Notes under the pieces: model-generated
What the model was told of the DNA's origin: nothing
Databases searched by the model: none
What the model saw: the letters and a program-made list of their open reading frames with translations, nothing else
Made by a program: the position numbers and the translations under genes
Assembly: GCA_963728825.1 (NCBI GenBank)
Contig: CAVSLA010000002.1
Location: forward strand, 124,001-188,000
Reading direction: 5' to 3'
DNA length: 64,000 nucleotides
Source: CAVREM01 sp963728825
GTDB lineage: Bacteria; Acidobacteriota; Vicinamibacteria; Vicinamibacterales; CAVVIG01
In this document: piece by piece, positions 16,715-26,734 of the stretch
Layout: each line of letters starts with the position of its first letter
How positions within the stretch are numbered: position 1 is the first letter of the stretch

Positions 16715-17815
16715 TCACGGCAGCGGCACCACCTTCAGATCGCGCGCATCGGTCATGATCACCGCGCGCTCGGCATCGAGCAGGTCGAGCTGCTGCACGC
16801 CGGTCAGCGCGGCAACGGTCTCATATCGCACCCCGGCGCGTACCGCCGTCACCGGTTGGGTAATCGACGGCGCTCCGGCAAGAGCCTCGGCAGCAATCTT
16901 CATCACGCCGCGGCTGTTGTTCGACATCAACACGAAGTCGCGCCCGTCCCGGACGTAGGTGATCATGTCGAGCGGCCGGTTCATGTTGCCGAGCTCGGCG
17001 ATCGTCGTGCCGCGAACTTTTTCGCCGGGGCGAAGTGAAGCGATCGGGAACGTCACCAGTGGCGTGCAGAGGAAGCCGGCGATGAAGTGTGGCTCGCCGG
17101 AAATCCTGAACGGCACGAAGGTGTAGACCGGCGACCTGGTCTCGTACTGACCATGACTGCCGTGATAAATCTCGACGCTGGCGCCGCCATCCACGGTGAC
17201 GAATGGATAGGGAATCGCGCGCAGCTTCGAGCTGAACTCTTCATTCGACAGACCAGCCACCCAGAGCCGGTCGTCGACCAGCGCCAGGTCGGTGACGGTA
17301 TCGGCGCGCGCGCCGCGGCCCATCAGGCTGCGCGGCGGATTGGGCAGGCTGACCCGTGAATAGTGCACGCGGTCGAGCGCGAGAGGCTCGATTGTCCCGG
17401 CGCCATCGATCCGGAACACCGCCGCGCCCGCACCGGTTGTACCGCTGCGGACGACCGAGATGAACACGTTGCGCGTTTCCGGGTGAACCGCGAGGTCCGT
17501 GATGGTGATGCTGTTGGCCGATGTGCCCAGCATCGCCGCGAGCTTCTGGTCGAGTCCGTCGACTGGGGCGACGCCCGCGGGGCGAGCCCCTCGAACCGAT
17601 TCCGCCTGGAGCGCGAAGACAGCCGCCGCCCGGTTGTCCGCGGCGAAAAGTGTCCCGTCCCGGCCGAAGGCAATCGGGCCAATCGACTCGAGCACTGGTC
17701 CCTGGCCAGTGGCCGTGGTCGCTCCAGCGCCGCCCGATGGCCAGAACAACGACAGGGCCACATAGATCACCGCCCCCAGACTCAGCAGAAGGGCCAGCTT
17801 CAGGACTCGCGCCAT
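16715..17815 (-). CDS. Membrane-anchored or secreted beta-propeller-like protein, function unknown
   Basis: A 366-residue protein with one N-terminal hydrophobic helix (LALLLSLGAVIYVALSLFW) acting as a signal or anchor. The rest has propeller-like repeats typical of NHL/YVTN folds, for example IGPIAFGRDGTLFAADNRAA, ITITDLAVHPETRNVFISV and VTDLALVDDRLWVAGLS. No catalytic motif is recognised. It starts at ATG 17815 with TGAAAGGAGACGTCG just upstream, a good Shine-Dalgarno (AAGGAG). No strong link to its neighbours is visible. Confidence 0.75.
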   Translation of the reverse strand: MARVLKLALLLSLGAVIYVALSLFWPSGGAGATTATGQGPVLESIGPIAFGRDGTLFAADNRAAAVFALQAESVRGARPAGVAPVDGLDQKLAAMLGTSANSITITDLAVHPETRNVFISVVRSGTTGAGAAVFRIDGAGTIEPLALDRVHYSRVSLPNPPRSLMGRGARADTVTDLALVDDRLWVAGLSNEEFSSKLRAIPYPFVTVDGGASVEIYHGSHGQYETRSPVYTFVPFRISGEPHFIAGFLCTPLVTFPIASLRPGEKVRGTTIAELGNMNRPLDMITYVRDGRDFVLMSNNSRGVMKIAAEALAGAPSITQPVTAVRAGVRYETVAALTGVQQLDLLDAERAVIMTDARDLKVVPLP

Positions 17816-17939
17816 CGACGTCTCCTTTCAAGGAACGGCACGTTAGACACCGGCTGCGCGATTTCAGCATGCCGATTCAGGGCGCCGGTTGCAGCGCGGG
17901 GTCGTTCTGACCGAAAAAGAACGATCAGGAGGGAAGCTG

Positions 17940-18311
17940 GTGATACCCCAACCGAACGCCGACGTCGAGGCCCTGGCCGGCAAGGCGGTTGCCCTCGTCG
18001 GGTTGCCGGCCGACCAGACTGCCGCCATCGTGAGCGCGCTGGAGCTTGCCCATGCGTTCGCGTACGTGCTCAAGGCGGGCGATTCCGTCGCAGTGCCGAA
18101 GAACGGTCCCCTCTTCGACATCGTCGCGATCGACGCGTCGCTGGACTGGGACGCCATCGGGACCGACATGGCGGTCCTCTTTGTCGGCGACCCGCGCACG
18201 ATTGCGCGCTGGACGCCGGCGCTGCACGATCAAGCCCACGACTTCCTGGTCGCGCCCTGCGACCCGGACGAGTTCCTGCTGCGCGCCGGCCGTCTGATCG
18301 CGACCCACTGA
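17940..18311 (+). CDS. Small receiver-like protein, degenerate
   Basis: A 123-residue cytoplasmic protein. The alternating beta/alpha pattern (KAVALVGLPADQTAAIVSAL, FDIVAIDAS, MAVLFVGDP, DFLVAPCDPDEFLLRAGRLI) resembles a response-regulator receiver domain. An Asp stands at the phospho-acceptor position (VAIDAS), but the paired N-terminal acidic residues and the conserved Lys are missing, so classical phosphorylation is unlikely. GTG 17940 is chosen because a perfect AGGAGGG lies 6 nt upstream; the frame extends to a TTG at 17889 without such a site. It diverges from the beta-propeller gene. The function is not known. Confidence 0.7.
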   Translation: MIPQPNADVEALAGKAVALVGLPADQTAAIVSALELAHAFAYVLKAGDSVAVPKNGPLFDIVAIDASLDWDAIGTDMAVLFVGDPRTIARWTPALHDQAHDFLVAPCDPDEFLLRAGRLIATH

Positions 18312-18331
18312 GAAATCCAGTAACGCGCCGT

Positions 18332-19591
18332 TTACCGCGTCAGCGTCGCGCCGGCGAGCTGCGCCACGGCGCCGAGCGTTGTCTGCGCGGCGTTCAGGCC
18401 GAGACGGAAGTCCTTGTCCGAAAAGGTCGTGAAGACGTCGGTCGGCTGGTGCCAGTGGGGATCCCAGCCGGAACCGATCTGGGTGCCGCGCTCGTTCTCC
18501 CGGACTGAAATCGACGGCGCAACGTCCTGAAACGATCCCGAGTCGGTGTTGGTCATGTGGCTGCCGACCGACGCGGGATAGTCCGTGGCGTACTGTTCGT
18601 TCGCCACCTGCAGCACCCAGGCGAGCGCTTGTGACTGCGACGCCATCTTCGAGCTCACCTGGAACTCGACGTTGACGTCGGCCTCGGGCCGCTGCTCCTT
18701 GCTGACGGTGCCATCGATGCGCGGCATCCCATGATCGAACAGCATCATGTCGTGCTGGATGACGCCGAGCCAGCGTGGCTCCGGGAACCGCCTCGACCCC
18801 GCGGGTTCTTCGCGGCCCTGACGATCCCGCCGTTGTTCGACGTAAGCCCGGCTGCCGTTCAGCCCCGTCTCTTCGTTGTTCCAGAGGATGAAGCGGATCG
18901 TGCGCTCGGTCCGGACATCGGGACTGTTGAGGATGCGCGCCAGCTCCATCACGATCGCGGAGCCAGACCCGTTGTCGTTGGCCGCTTCTCCCCAGCCGTG
19001 TCCATCCATGTGCGCGCTGACGATATACATCTCGTCCGGACGGGTCGCGCCGATCTTGGTGCAGTAGACCTGTTCGCGTGGTCCGGGCGTCGAGGGCTGC
19101 GAGTTGAGCGCGCGGAGCTGTTCATCCGGCTGGCGCGCTGGATCGGTGTTGACGCTGGTGGGATTACGCCAACCTCTGTTACGTCCGCCTCCAGCGGCGG
19201 GTCGAGGCGCCTCGTCGTCGGCGGCTCCGGTAGCTGGGCGGGGCGGTGCAGGTTTGGGCTGCGGCGGGGGAGGATGCACGTATTGCAGGCGCTCTGTCGG
19301 ACAGCCGTAGCTCTTGAGCTGAGCTTCGATCCAATCGATCGCCGCGCGGTTGCGGTCGGTCCCTTCGCGACGATCGCCAAACGCGGTCAGACCCTTGATG
19401 GTGGCTTTGTAGCGCTCCAGGTCGAGGCGATCCACCAGCGTCTTGACGGGGTCCTCCTGCTGCGCGGCTACCAGGGACACCAAGGACACCAAGGATACAA
19501 AGGACACAAAGGACACCAAGGTCATGAAGGTCGACACAGCAGGAAACCGTCCCACTGTGCCCTCTGTGTCATTTGTGTCCTTTGTGTTCAC
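18332..19591 (-). CDS. Secreted M28-family zinc peptidase with repeat-encoded signal peptide
   Basis: A zinc aminopeptidase/carboxypeptidase-type protein. The ligands appear in order: His and Asp of SAHMDGHGWGEAANDNGSGS, the catalytic Glu pair in WNNEETGLNGSRAY, Asp in TNTDSGSFQD, and His in HWHQPTDVF. A proline-rich/low-complexity insertion (about residues 106-150) precedes the catalytic core. Two starts are possible: ATG 19591 (419 residues) or ATG 19525 (397 residues). The latter gives a neat signal peptide, MTLVSFVSFVSLVSLVSLVA. That hydrophobic stretch is translated from 9-bp tandem repeats (19475-19519), and the ATG lies in a degenerate unit of the same array. Peptidase activity is well supported; the substrate is unknown. 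Confidence 0.88.
   Translation of the reverse strand: MNTKDTNDTEGTVGRFPAVSTFMTLVSFVSFVSLVSLVSLVAAQQEDPVKTLVDRLDLERYKATIKGLTAFGDRREGTDRNRAAIDWIEAQLKSYGCPTERLQYVHPPPPQPKPAPPRPATGAADDEAPRPAAGGGRNRGWRNPTSVNTDPARQPDEQLRALNSQPSTPGPREQVYCTKIGATRPDEMYIVSAHMDGHGWGEAANDNGSGSAIVMELARILNSPDVRTERTIRFILWNNEETGLNGSRAYVEQRRDRQGREEPAGSRRFPEPRWLGVIQHDMMLFDHGMPRIDGTVSKEQRPEADVNVEFQVSSKMASQSQALAWVLQVANEQYATDYPASVGSHMTNTDSGSFQDVAPSISVRENERGTQIGSGWDPHWHQPTDVFTTFSDKDFRLGLNAAQTTLGAVAQLAGATLTR
19475..19591. repeat. 9-bp tandem repeats with inverted arms, partly coding
   Basis: Five units of GGACACCAA/GGATACAAA/GGACACAAA run from 19475 to 19519, with degenerate units GGTCATGAA and GGTCGACAC after them. About 30 bp later, four 9-bp units (GTGCCCTCT, GTGTCATTT, GTGTCCTTT, GTGTTCACA; about 19558-19593) are complementary to the first arm. 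On the minus strand the element begins right after the stop of the DUF1080-like gene (19595) and runs into the start of the M28 peptidase. Because the period is three codons, it stays in frame. Confidence 0.8.
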
Positions 19592-19594
19592 ACC

Positions 19595-20221
19595 CTAGCC
19601 TTTCGTCACCTCGAACCCGTCGATGTGCACGTCGAGCAGGTGATTGACCCGAACGCCAACCAGGCCGTCGGTCGTGGCCGTCATGCCGCTCTTCGGCGTC
19701 GTGTGGACGACGGTGCCGTTGACGACGTACGAGATGTCCTTGGCGCCGACGCGGACCTCGAGCGCATTGGTTGAACGGCCGTCAGCGCCCGGCTGCGCCA
19801 CCGCCTGGTGCTTGCCACGCTGGATGTCGTGCGTTTCGTTGCCGGCGCGATGACGGATCGCGTAAGTGCCGTCCTGCGCGACCATGAAGTAGATGTAGCT
19901 CTGCTTCGGGCCGCCGATGTCCTGGCCGCCGAAGATCAGCCCGTAGTAATTGGTGTGGCCGCTCGGCTTGAAGAGGATGAAGGTGCCCTTCGCGGTGAAG
20001 GCGCCCGTCGCCGCGTTCTTCGGATGCCAGTAGGTCCCGGCGGGGCCGCTGGTCACGTGCATCCCTTTGCCCATCGCCACGAATTTCACTTTGGGGGTGT
20101 CGTCCGGGTCCGCTGCGTTGGTGCTGTTGTCGACCCGCACCATCCAGCCCTCCGGTGCCTGCGCAGCGAGCGGGACGGTGAGCCCGGCAAAGAGGGCGAG
20201 AATGAAGAAACGTCGAAGCAT
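19595..20221 (-). CDS. Secreted DUF1080-like (concanavalin-like fold) protein
   Basis: A 208-residue protein with a clear signal peptide (FFILALFAGLTVPLAAQ). The mature part looks like the laminin G/concanavalin-like fold of DUF1080 proteins: TFILFKPSGHTNYYGLIFGG, YIYFMVAQDGTYAIRHRAG, ALEVRVGAKDISYVVNGTVV and GLVGVRVNHLLDVHIDGFEV. DUF1080 members are secreted and some hydrolyse sugars (3-keto-disaccharide hydrolases), but no catalytic residues can be assigned here. It lies directly upstream of, and on the same strand as, the M28 peptidase, separated only by the repeat element. Confidence 0.8.
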   Translation of the reverse strand: MLRRFFILALFAGLTVPLAAQAPEGWMVRVDNSTNAADPDDTPKVKFVAMGKGMHVTSGPAGTYWHPKNAATGAFTAKGTFILFKPSGHTNYYGLIFGGQDIGGPKQSYIYFMVAQDGTYAIRHRAGNETHDIQRGKHQAVAQPGADGRSTNALEVRVGAKDISYVVNGTVVHTTPKSGMTATTDGLVGVRVNHLLDVHIDGFEVTKG

Positions 20222-20327
20222 GATGTCGTCTCCTTTGGTCGGAATATTACGTCAATCGGCACGACGACGGGCAACCGTCCGAAGCCCAGCCGCGTGCGCG
20301 GGCCAGCGAATTGCACCGCCGAGGATC

Positions 20328-21119
20328 ATGCGAAGCACCGCCCACATCGCCGGCCACCCCATCCATCCGATGTTGATTCCGTTCCCGTTCGCCTATTTGT
20401 TTGGCGCCGCCTGCATCGATGTGTGGGCGCGCGCCGCCAATCGGCGCGACTGGGCGCGCACCGCCAGGCACATGCGCATGCTGGGGATTGGCAGCGCGCT
20501 GGTGGCGGCCGTCCCCGGAATCATCGACTACTTCACGGCGGTTCCACCGAAGAGCTCCGCGAAGACGCGCGCGACCAGTCACGCGCTCACGAATCTCTCC
20601 GCTCTCGGACTGTTCGCTGCGGCCGGCGCCGGCAGCAACGGGTCGCGGCCGCCGGCGTGGGCGATTGCCGCCGAGGCGGTTGGCGCGGCGCTGTTGTCAG
20701 CCGGCAGCTGGATGGGCGGCACCCTGGTGTACCGCAATCAGATCGCGGTCGACCACCGCTACGCCGAAGCAGGGAAATGGGCGCCGAAGAGCCTGCCGCC
20801 CGCGCCTGAAGGAGGATTGGCCCTCGACGTTGGTCCCGAGGATCAGCTCGAGGTCGACCAGATGAGGCTGCTGCGCGTCGGCGATCGGCGCCTGGTCCTG
20901 GCCCGCACCGAACGTGGCTACGTCGCGTTCGACGATCGATGCACGCACAAGGGCGGGCCGCTGTCCGACGGGACCCTGGCCTGCGGCACGGTGCAGTGCC
21001 CGTGGCATGGCTCGCAGTTCGACGTCGACACCGGCAGGGTGAAGCACGGTCCGGCGGAGCAGAAGATCGCCACGTATGACGCCGAGACGAGCGGCGGACG
21101 GGTCTTGCTGCATCTATGA
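20328..21119 (+). CDS. DUF2231 membrane domain fused to a Rieske [2Fe-2S] domain
   Basis: A 263-residue protein. Residues 1-155 are a DUF2231 integral-membrane domain (HIAGHPIHPMLIPFPFAYLF is the signature start) with about four helices. Residues 165-263 are a Rieske domain whose ligands are in CTHKGGPL and CPWHGSQFD (CxH and CxxH). The fold places a 2Fe-2S cluster beside the membrane, which suggests electron transfer. ATG 20328 begins the conserved MRSTAHIAGHP with GAGGATC before it; upstream reading is a shadow of the divergent gene. It ends at the 7-bp repeat array. Confidence 0.9.
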   Translation: MRSTAHIAGHPIHPMLIPFPFAYLFGAACIDVWARAANRRDWARTARHMRMLGIGSALVAAVPGIIDYFTAVPPKSSAKTRATSHALTNLSALGLFAAAGAGSNGSRPPAWAIAAEAVGAALLSAGSWMGGTLVYRNQIAVDHRYAEAGKWAPKSLPPAPEGGLALDVGPEDQLEVDQMRLLRVGDRRLVLARTERGYVAFDDRCTHKGGPLSDGTLACGTVQCPWHGSQFDVDTGRVKHGPAEQKIATYDAETSGGRVLLHL

Positions 21120-21120
21120 C

Positions 21121-21234
21121 GTTTCTTCGTTCTGCGTTCTTCGTTCTACGTTCTGCTGCGTTACGTAGAACGTAGAACGTAGAACGTAGAACGTAGAACG
21201 TAGAACGTAGAACGTAGAACGTAGAACGTAGAAC
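21121..21234. repeat. Heptamer repeat array with inverted arms (GTTCTAC / GTAGAAC)
   Basis: About five degenerate 7-bp units (GTTCTTC, GTTCTGC, GTTCTTC, GTTCTAC, GTTCTGC) run from 21121 to about 21157. Ten perfect tandem GTAGAAC units follow at 21165-21234, the reverse complement of GTTCTAC. The array starts 1 nt after the TGA of the Rieske gene and ends 8 nt before the end of the convergent clpA gene. The same word is used at 45214-45300. Confidence 0.92.
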
Positions 21235-21241
21235 CGTTCCG

Positions 21242-23509
<2,268 letters not shown>

Positions 23510-23532
23510 GTTCAGGCTCTGGGCGTTGGACG

Positions 23533-23844
23533 TCAGGCTTCCTCGACGACGGCCTTCAACGGGAAGCCGGCGGTGCGTGCCAGCGACTGCACCGCGTCGG
23601 CTTTCGTCTCGGCCACTTCCCAAGGATACACGCCTGCGATGCCCCGCCCGTTGAGGTGCACGTGCATCATGATGCGATACGCTTCGGCCGGCGATTTCTG
23701 GAACACGTTCTCCAGGACTTCGATCACGAACGCCATCGTGGTGTAGTCGTCGTTCAGCAGCACGACTTTATAGAGGGTCGGTTCCTGCTGCTTGGTGTCG
23801 GTGCGCTCCTTGACTGCTGAATCCGAGTGCTCTCGCGGATCGGC
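23533..23844 (-). CDS. clpS: ClpS, N-end-rule adaptor for ClpAP
   Basis: About 103 residues. The ClpS core is clear: YKVVLLNDDYTTMAFVIEVL with the substrate-pocket residues, VFQKSPAEAYRIMMHVHLNG, GVYPWEVAETKADAV and ending PLKAVVEEA. ClpS delivers proteins with destabilising N-terminal residues to ClpA. GTG 23844 (VADPREHSD) follows a GGAG and gives a normal length. A GTG at 23874 would add ten residues, but it lies too close to the presumed promoter region. It is co-oriented with clpA, 24 nt apart. Confidence 0.95.
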   Translation of the reverse strand, partial: ADPREHSDSAVKERTDTKQQEPTLYKVVLLNDDYTTMAFVIEVLENVFQKSPAEAYRIMMHVHLNGRGIAGVYPWEVAETKADAVQSLARTAGFPLKAVVEEA

Positions 23845-23877
23845 CACGGTCTCCAGAGTAGCGCAGGATGGCACTCA

Positions 23878-23883
23878 TATAAT
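23878..23883 (+). promoter_or_regulatory. Candidate -10 box (TATAAT) upstream of the EamA gene
   Basis: TATAAT at 23878-23883 lies in an AT-rich patch (CATATAATTGATTATC) in the divergent gap between clpS and the EamA transporter, about 43 nt before ATG 23926. The patch is near-palindromic and could serve both directions. No convincing -35 hexamer is seen. Confidence 0.45.
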
Positions 23884-23925
23884 TGATTATCGGGCGCGCC
23901 GTGGGCGGCTCGAGTCTCCAAAACG

Positions 23926-24855
23926 ATGTCGCACAGTTCGAAAGTCGCCCTCTACGCGCTGCTTTGCATCATCTGGGGCTCCACGTGGCTGGTCATCAAG
24001 GTGGGATACGGCGGCCTCGGACCGTTCACCGTGGCGGCGATCCGGTTCCTGGCCGCGGGAGCGCTGTGCGCGGCGATTGTCCCGCTGGCCGGCGCCAGGT
24101 GGCCACGCGGTCGTGCCGAAGTGCGGCTCGTCCTCTTTGTCGGTGTCGTGCTCTTCGGGGCCGACTACGGTCTGATCTACTGGAGTGAGCAGTACATCGA
24201 CAGCGGACTGACCGCGATCCTGTTTGCGACGCTGCCGCTCATCACGATCGGCGTCGCGCACGTCTACGTCCCTGACGAGCGGATCACCTCACGGAAGCTC
24301 ACCGGCACGCTGCTGGCGTTCTTCGGCGTCATCGCCTTGTTTGCCGACCATCTCCGGCTCGATCCGACCAAGGCGCTGCCGATGGCGGCAGTCGTGCTCG
24401 CGGCGGTCTGCGCTGCCGCAGCCGGTGTCGTGTCGAAGCTTCACGGCGGGGCGCTCCACCCCGCTGCCCTGAACGGGCCGTCGATGCTCGTCGGTGCCGC
24501 TGTCCTTGCGATCGCCGCGATCGCGGCGGGCGAGCGGCTTCAGCTCCCGCGCGATGGACAGACCCTCGCCGCAATCGCCTATCTCGCAGTCGTCGGGAGC
24601 GTCGTGAGCTTTCTGGTGTACTTCAGTCTGTTGAAGACGTGGAGCGTCACGAGCCTGAGCTTCATCAGCGTGTTTACACCTGCCATCGCCCTGGGCCTTG
24701 GCTTCGTGTTCCTTGGCGAACGCCCGACGATGGTGACGGCGGTCGGCGCCGTCCTGGTGCTGGCAGGTGTCGCGCTGGCGCTGACCGTTTCTATCGCGCG
24801 CGCTGATGCCAGAGACGCCAGGTCGACGGGTCCGGCGGGAGGGTCTGGCCGGTGA
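23926..24855 (+). CDS. EamA/DMT-superfamily transporter
   Basis: A 309-residue inner-membrane protein with about ten hydrophobic helices arranged as two EamA repeats. The first starts ALYALLCIIWGSTWLVIKVG (family hallmark) and the second at about residue 150. The second repeat ends with SFISVFTPAIALGLGFVFLGE, also typical. DMT permeases export or import small metabolites; the substrate cannot be predicted. ATG 23926 lacks a clear Shine-Dalgarno. Its 3' end overlaps the convergent HEAT-repeat gene by 65 bp. Confidence 0.9.
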   Translation: MSHSSKVALYALLCIIWGSTWLVIKVGYGGLGPFTVAAIRFLAAGALCAAIVPLAGARWPRGRAEVRLVLFVGVVLFGADYGLIYWSEQYIDSGLTAILFATLPLITIGVAHVYVPDERITSRKLTGTLLAFFGVIALFADHLRLDPTKALPMAAVVLAAVCAAAAGVVSKLHGGALHPAALNGPSMLVGAAVLAIAAIAAGERLQLPRDGQTLAAIAYLAVVGSVVSFLVYFSLLKTWSVTSLSFISVFTPAIALGLGFVFLGERPTMVTAVGAVLVLAGVALALTVSIARADARDARSTGPAGGSGR

Positions 24856-25618
24856 TGTCGCGCAACGCCTGGAACACCCAGCCGCGCGTCTGGTCGTCGA
24901 GCGAGTAGTCTTCGGCGTAGTCGAGGAGCCTCGGCACGGCCTGACGACGCTGCCGCTCGGTCAGCATGCCGGACTGCGCCAGGCTGCACGCGGCGCGCTC
25001 CCGAATCATGGCGGACCGATCGTCATGGAGGATCGCGAGCAGCGGCTCGATCACCGCATCGGTGCCGAGAAACGCCAGGCCCTCGACCGCCCAGTATCGA
25101 ATGTTCTCGTTCGGATCGTTGAGGGCGCTTTGGATAATCTCGAAGGCCCGATCCGGCTGCACGCCGCGGTTGCCGAGCAGTCCGATATCCCAGAGCGCGT
25201 TGGCCCGCGGCCCCTGCGCCCCTGTCCTCGCATCCGACTCCAGACGATCGATGCTGGCAGGGTTGCGCGCCAGGCCGCGCGCCGCGACGTTGATTTCGAT
25301 CGCCGCGACCCGCACGCCCATGTCATCCGCGTTGATCGCCATCCTGAACAACGACTCGAGCCGGGACGTCGACCGAATCGCGCCCAGCCAGCCAGGAGCT
25401 CTTGCCAGGATTTCTTCGTTGGCACCGCGATAGCGGTTGATCGAGCGCTCGAGCAGCAGCTCGGCCTGCTGCTGCGCGGTCATCGACTTCATCGCCTCGA
25501 GATGGTGCTCCGACAGCACCGACGCCGACGCCCGAGCTCGATCCTGAGCGGCGAGCCCCTCGTGCACCAGCGCGGCGAGTGCGATCGCGCCGACGATCGG
25601 CCCGACAATCAACCGCAT
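24791..25618 (-). CDS. Secreted HEAT-repeat protein
   Basis: A 275-residue protein with a signal peptide (LIVGPIVGAIALAALVHEGLAAQ). The mature part has HEAT/PBS-lyase-like helical repeats: LFRMAINADDMGVRVAAIEI, RANALWDIGLLGNRGV, DPNENIRYWAVEGLAFLGTD and DDRSAMIRERAACSLAQSG. Such repeats mediate protein contacts, with no enzyme activity implied. ATG 25618 is chosen at the signal peptide; a GTG at 25645 is possible but would overlap the upstream gene's stop. It starts 12 nt after the SH3b/beta-barrel gene, so the two are likely co-transcribed. Confidence 0.85.
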   Translation of the reverse strand: MRLIVGPIVGAIALAALVHEGLAAQDRARASASVLSEHHLEAMKSMTAQQQAELLLERSINRYRGANEEILARAPGWLGAIRSTSRLESLFRMAINADDMGVRVAAIEINVAARGLARNPASIDRLESDARTGAQGPRANALWDIGLLGNRGVQPDRAFEIIQSALNDPNENIRYWAVEGLAFLGTDAVIEPLLAILHDDRSAMIRERAACSLAQSGMLTERQRRQAVPRLLDYAEDYSLDDQTRGWVFQALRDITGQTLPPDPSTWRLWHQRAR

Positions 25619-25629
25619 GCGATCGCCTG

Positions 25630-26502
25630 CTACCTGATGTACCAATGCGCGGCCATCGTCACGTCGAAGCCGCCGACTTCGAAGGCGCCGAACGCCGAGC
25701 GCTGCGACCGGTAGCCGACGTCGGCACTGAGCGCGAACTGTGGCGCGCTCGCGACGGTCATCTCGCTGCCGACGAACGCCTGGAAGCCCATGGAGTTGTC
25801 GGAGGTGCTGAGGCCGGCTTCAGCCAGCGAGCTCCGCAGCGTCTGGTGTCGAAAGCTCACCCCAGTGCCGACGTAGGGGCGAAGCCAGAAGTAGTTCGAG
25901 ACGTGGTCCGTCAGCGCGAACAGCACGCTTGGCTCGAGCTGCGTCGAGCTGACCCGCGTCGTCGACGTCGAATCCATCGCGTGTCGTGAGATGTCGAGGC
26001 GGACGCCGAGGCGGTTCATTCGCCAGGTGCGGGCCGTCAGACCGTAGCCGACCGGTGATCCGGTCACGAGGCTGCCGCCGACGCCGAACACATGAGGAAC
26101 CGGCGTGACATAGGCCGGACGTCTGGCGTTGATCGACCGATCCACGGTCCCGGCTGACGTAGATGGCGCGGCGGCCGTCTCAGGCAACGCCCGTACCGCG
26201 TCGCCGGCGACGGCGCGCACCTCTTGCGGCGTGGCGCCGTTGGCGACACGGCCCATGGTGATGTGCAGGAAACCGACGCCGTCGGCCGCGGCGGGCCACG
26301 AGATCCGCACCCAGCTGCCCAGCTCACGTGTGACCGGATGCGCGGTCCCGCGCACGGCGCGGCCGATCACCGGACTGCCTGTGCTTGGCGACTGGTAGAC
26401 ATCGGCCGACGCAGCGGTCACCGTGAACATGGCATCCTGTGCGAATCCCGGCACCGGACTCACGCAAACAACGACGAGGGCGGCGGCGATGTGACGGAGC
26501 AT
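25630..26502 (-). CDS. Outer-membrane beta-barrel protein with N-terminal SH3-like domain
   Basis: A 290-residue protein. It begins with a signal peptide (AAALVVVCVSPVPGFAQ), then a bacterial SH3-like domain at about 20-90 (ADVYQSPSTGSPVIGRAVRG, GSWVRISWP, GVGFLHITMGRV). A linker leads to a region of amphipathic strands (about 140-290) ending in aromatic-tipped HWYIR, as in outer-membrane barrels. SH3b domains often bind peptidoglycan, so this could tie the outer membrane to the wall; that is inference. ATG 26502 is chosen for its GAGGTG Shine-Dalgarno; upstream in-frame starts lack one. Upstream of and co-oriented with the HEAT-repeat gene. Confidence 0.8.
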   Translation of the reverse strand: MLRHIAAALVVVCVSPVPGFAQDAMFTVTAASADVYQSPSTGSPVIGRAVRGTAHPVTRELGSWVRISWPAAADGVGFLHITMGRVANGATPQEVRAVAGDAVRALPETAAAPSTSAGTVDRSINARRPAYVTPVPHVFGVGGSLVTGSPVGYGLTARTWRMNRLGVRLDISRHAMDSTSTTRVSSTQLEPSVLFALTDHVSNYFWLRPYVGTGVSFRHQTLRSSLAEAGLSTSDNSMGFQAFVGSEMTVASAPQFALSADVGYRSQRSAFGAFEVGGFDVTMAAHWYIR

Positions 26503-26734
26503 GTTGCACCTCATTGCAATACGAACTTGACCGCCCGATGACGGTTCTGGCATCGGCGGAACCCGCAACACGAGCAAAACGGCCTGAGTGTCCGGCCAGG
26601 GTAGAAGAACAGCAAACGCCGTGCATTCGGCGCGTGCACCGCCGCCGGTGCACAGGTTGACTCACATGCGGGACCGCAATAACGTCTCACTCCAGTACCG
26701 GCGCGGCGTGCCGGCGCGAGTGAAGGAGAACACC

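Noticed and set aside
17889..17939. Upstream TTG start for the receiver-like protein
   Set aside because: A perfect AGGAGGG directly before GTG 17940 and the start of the fold there make the longer version unlikely.
21121..21234. CRISPR array
   Set aside because: Units of 7 bp are directly adjacent with no spacers between them, and no cas gene is in the window.
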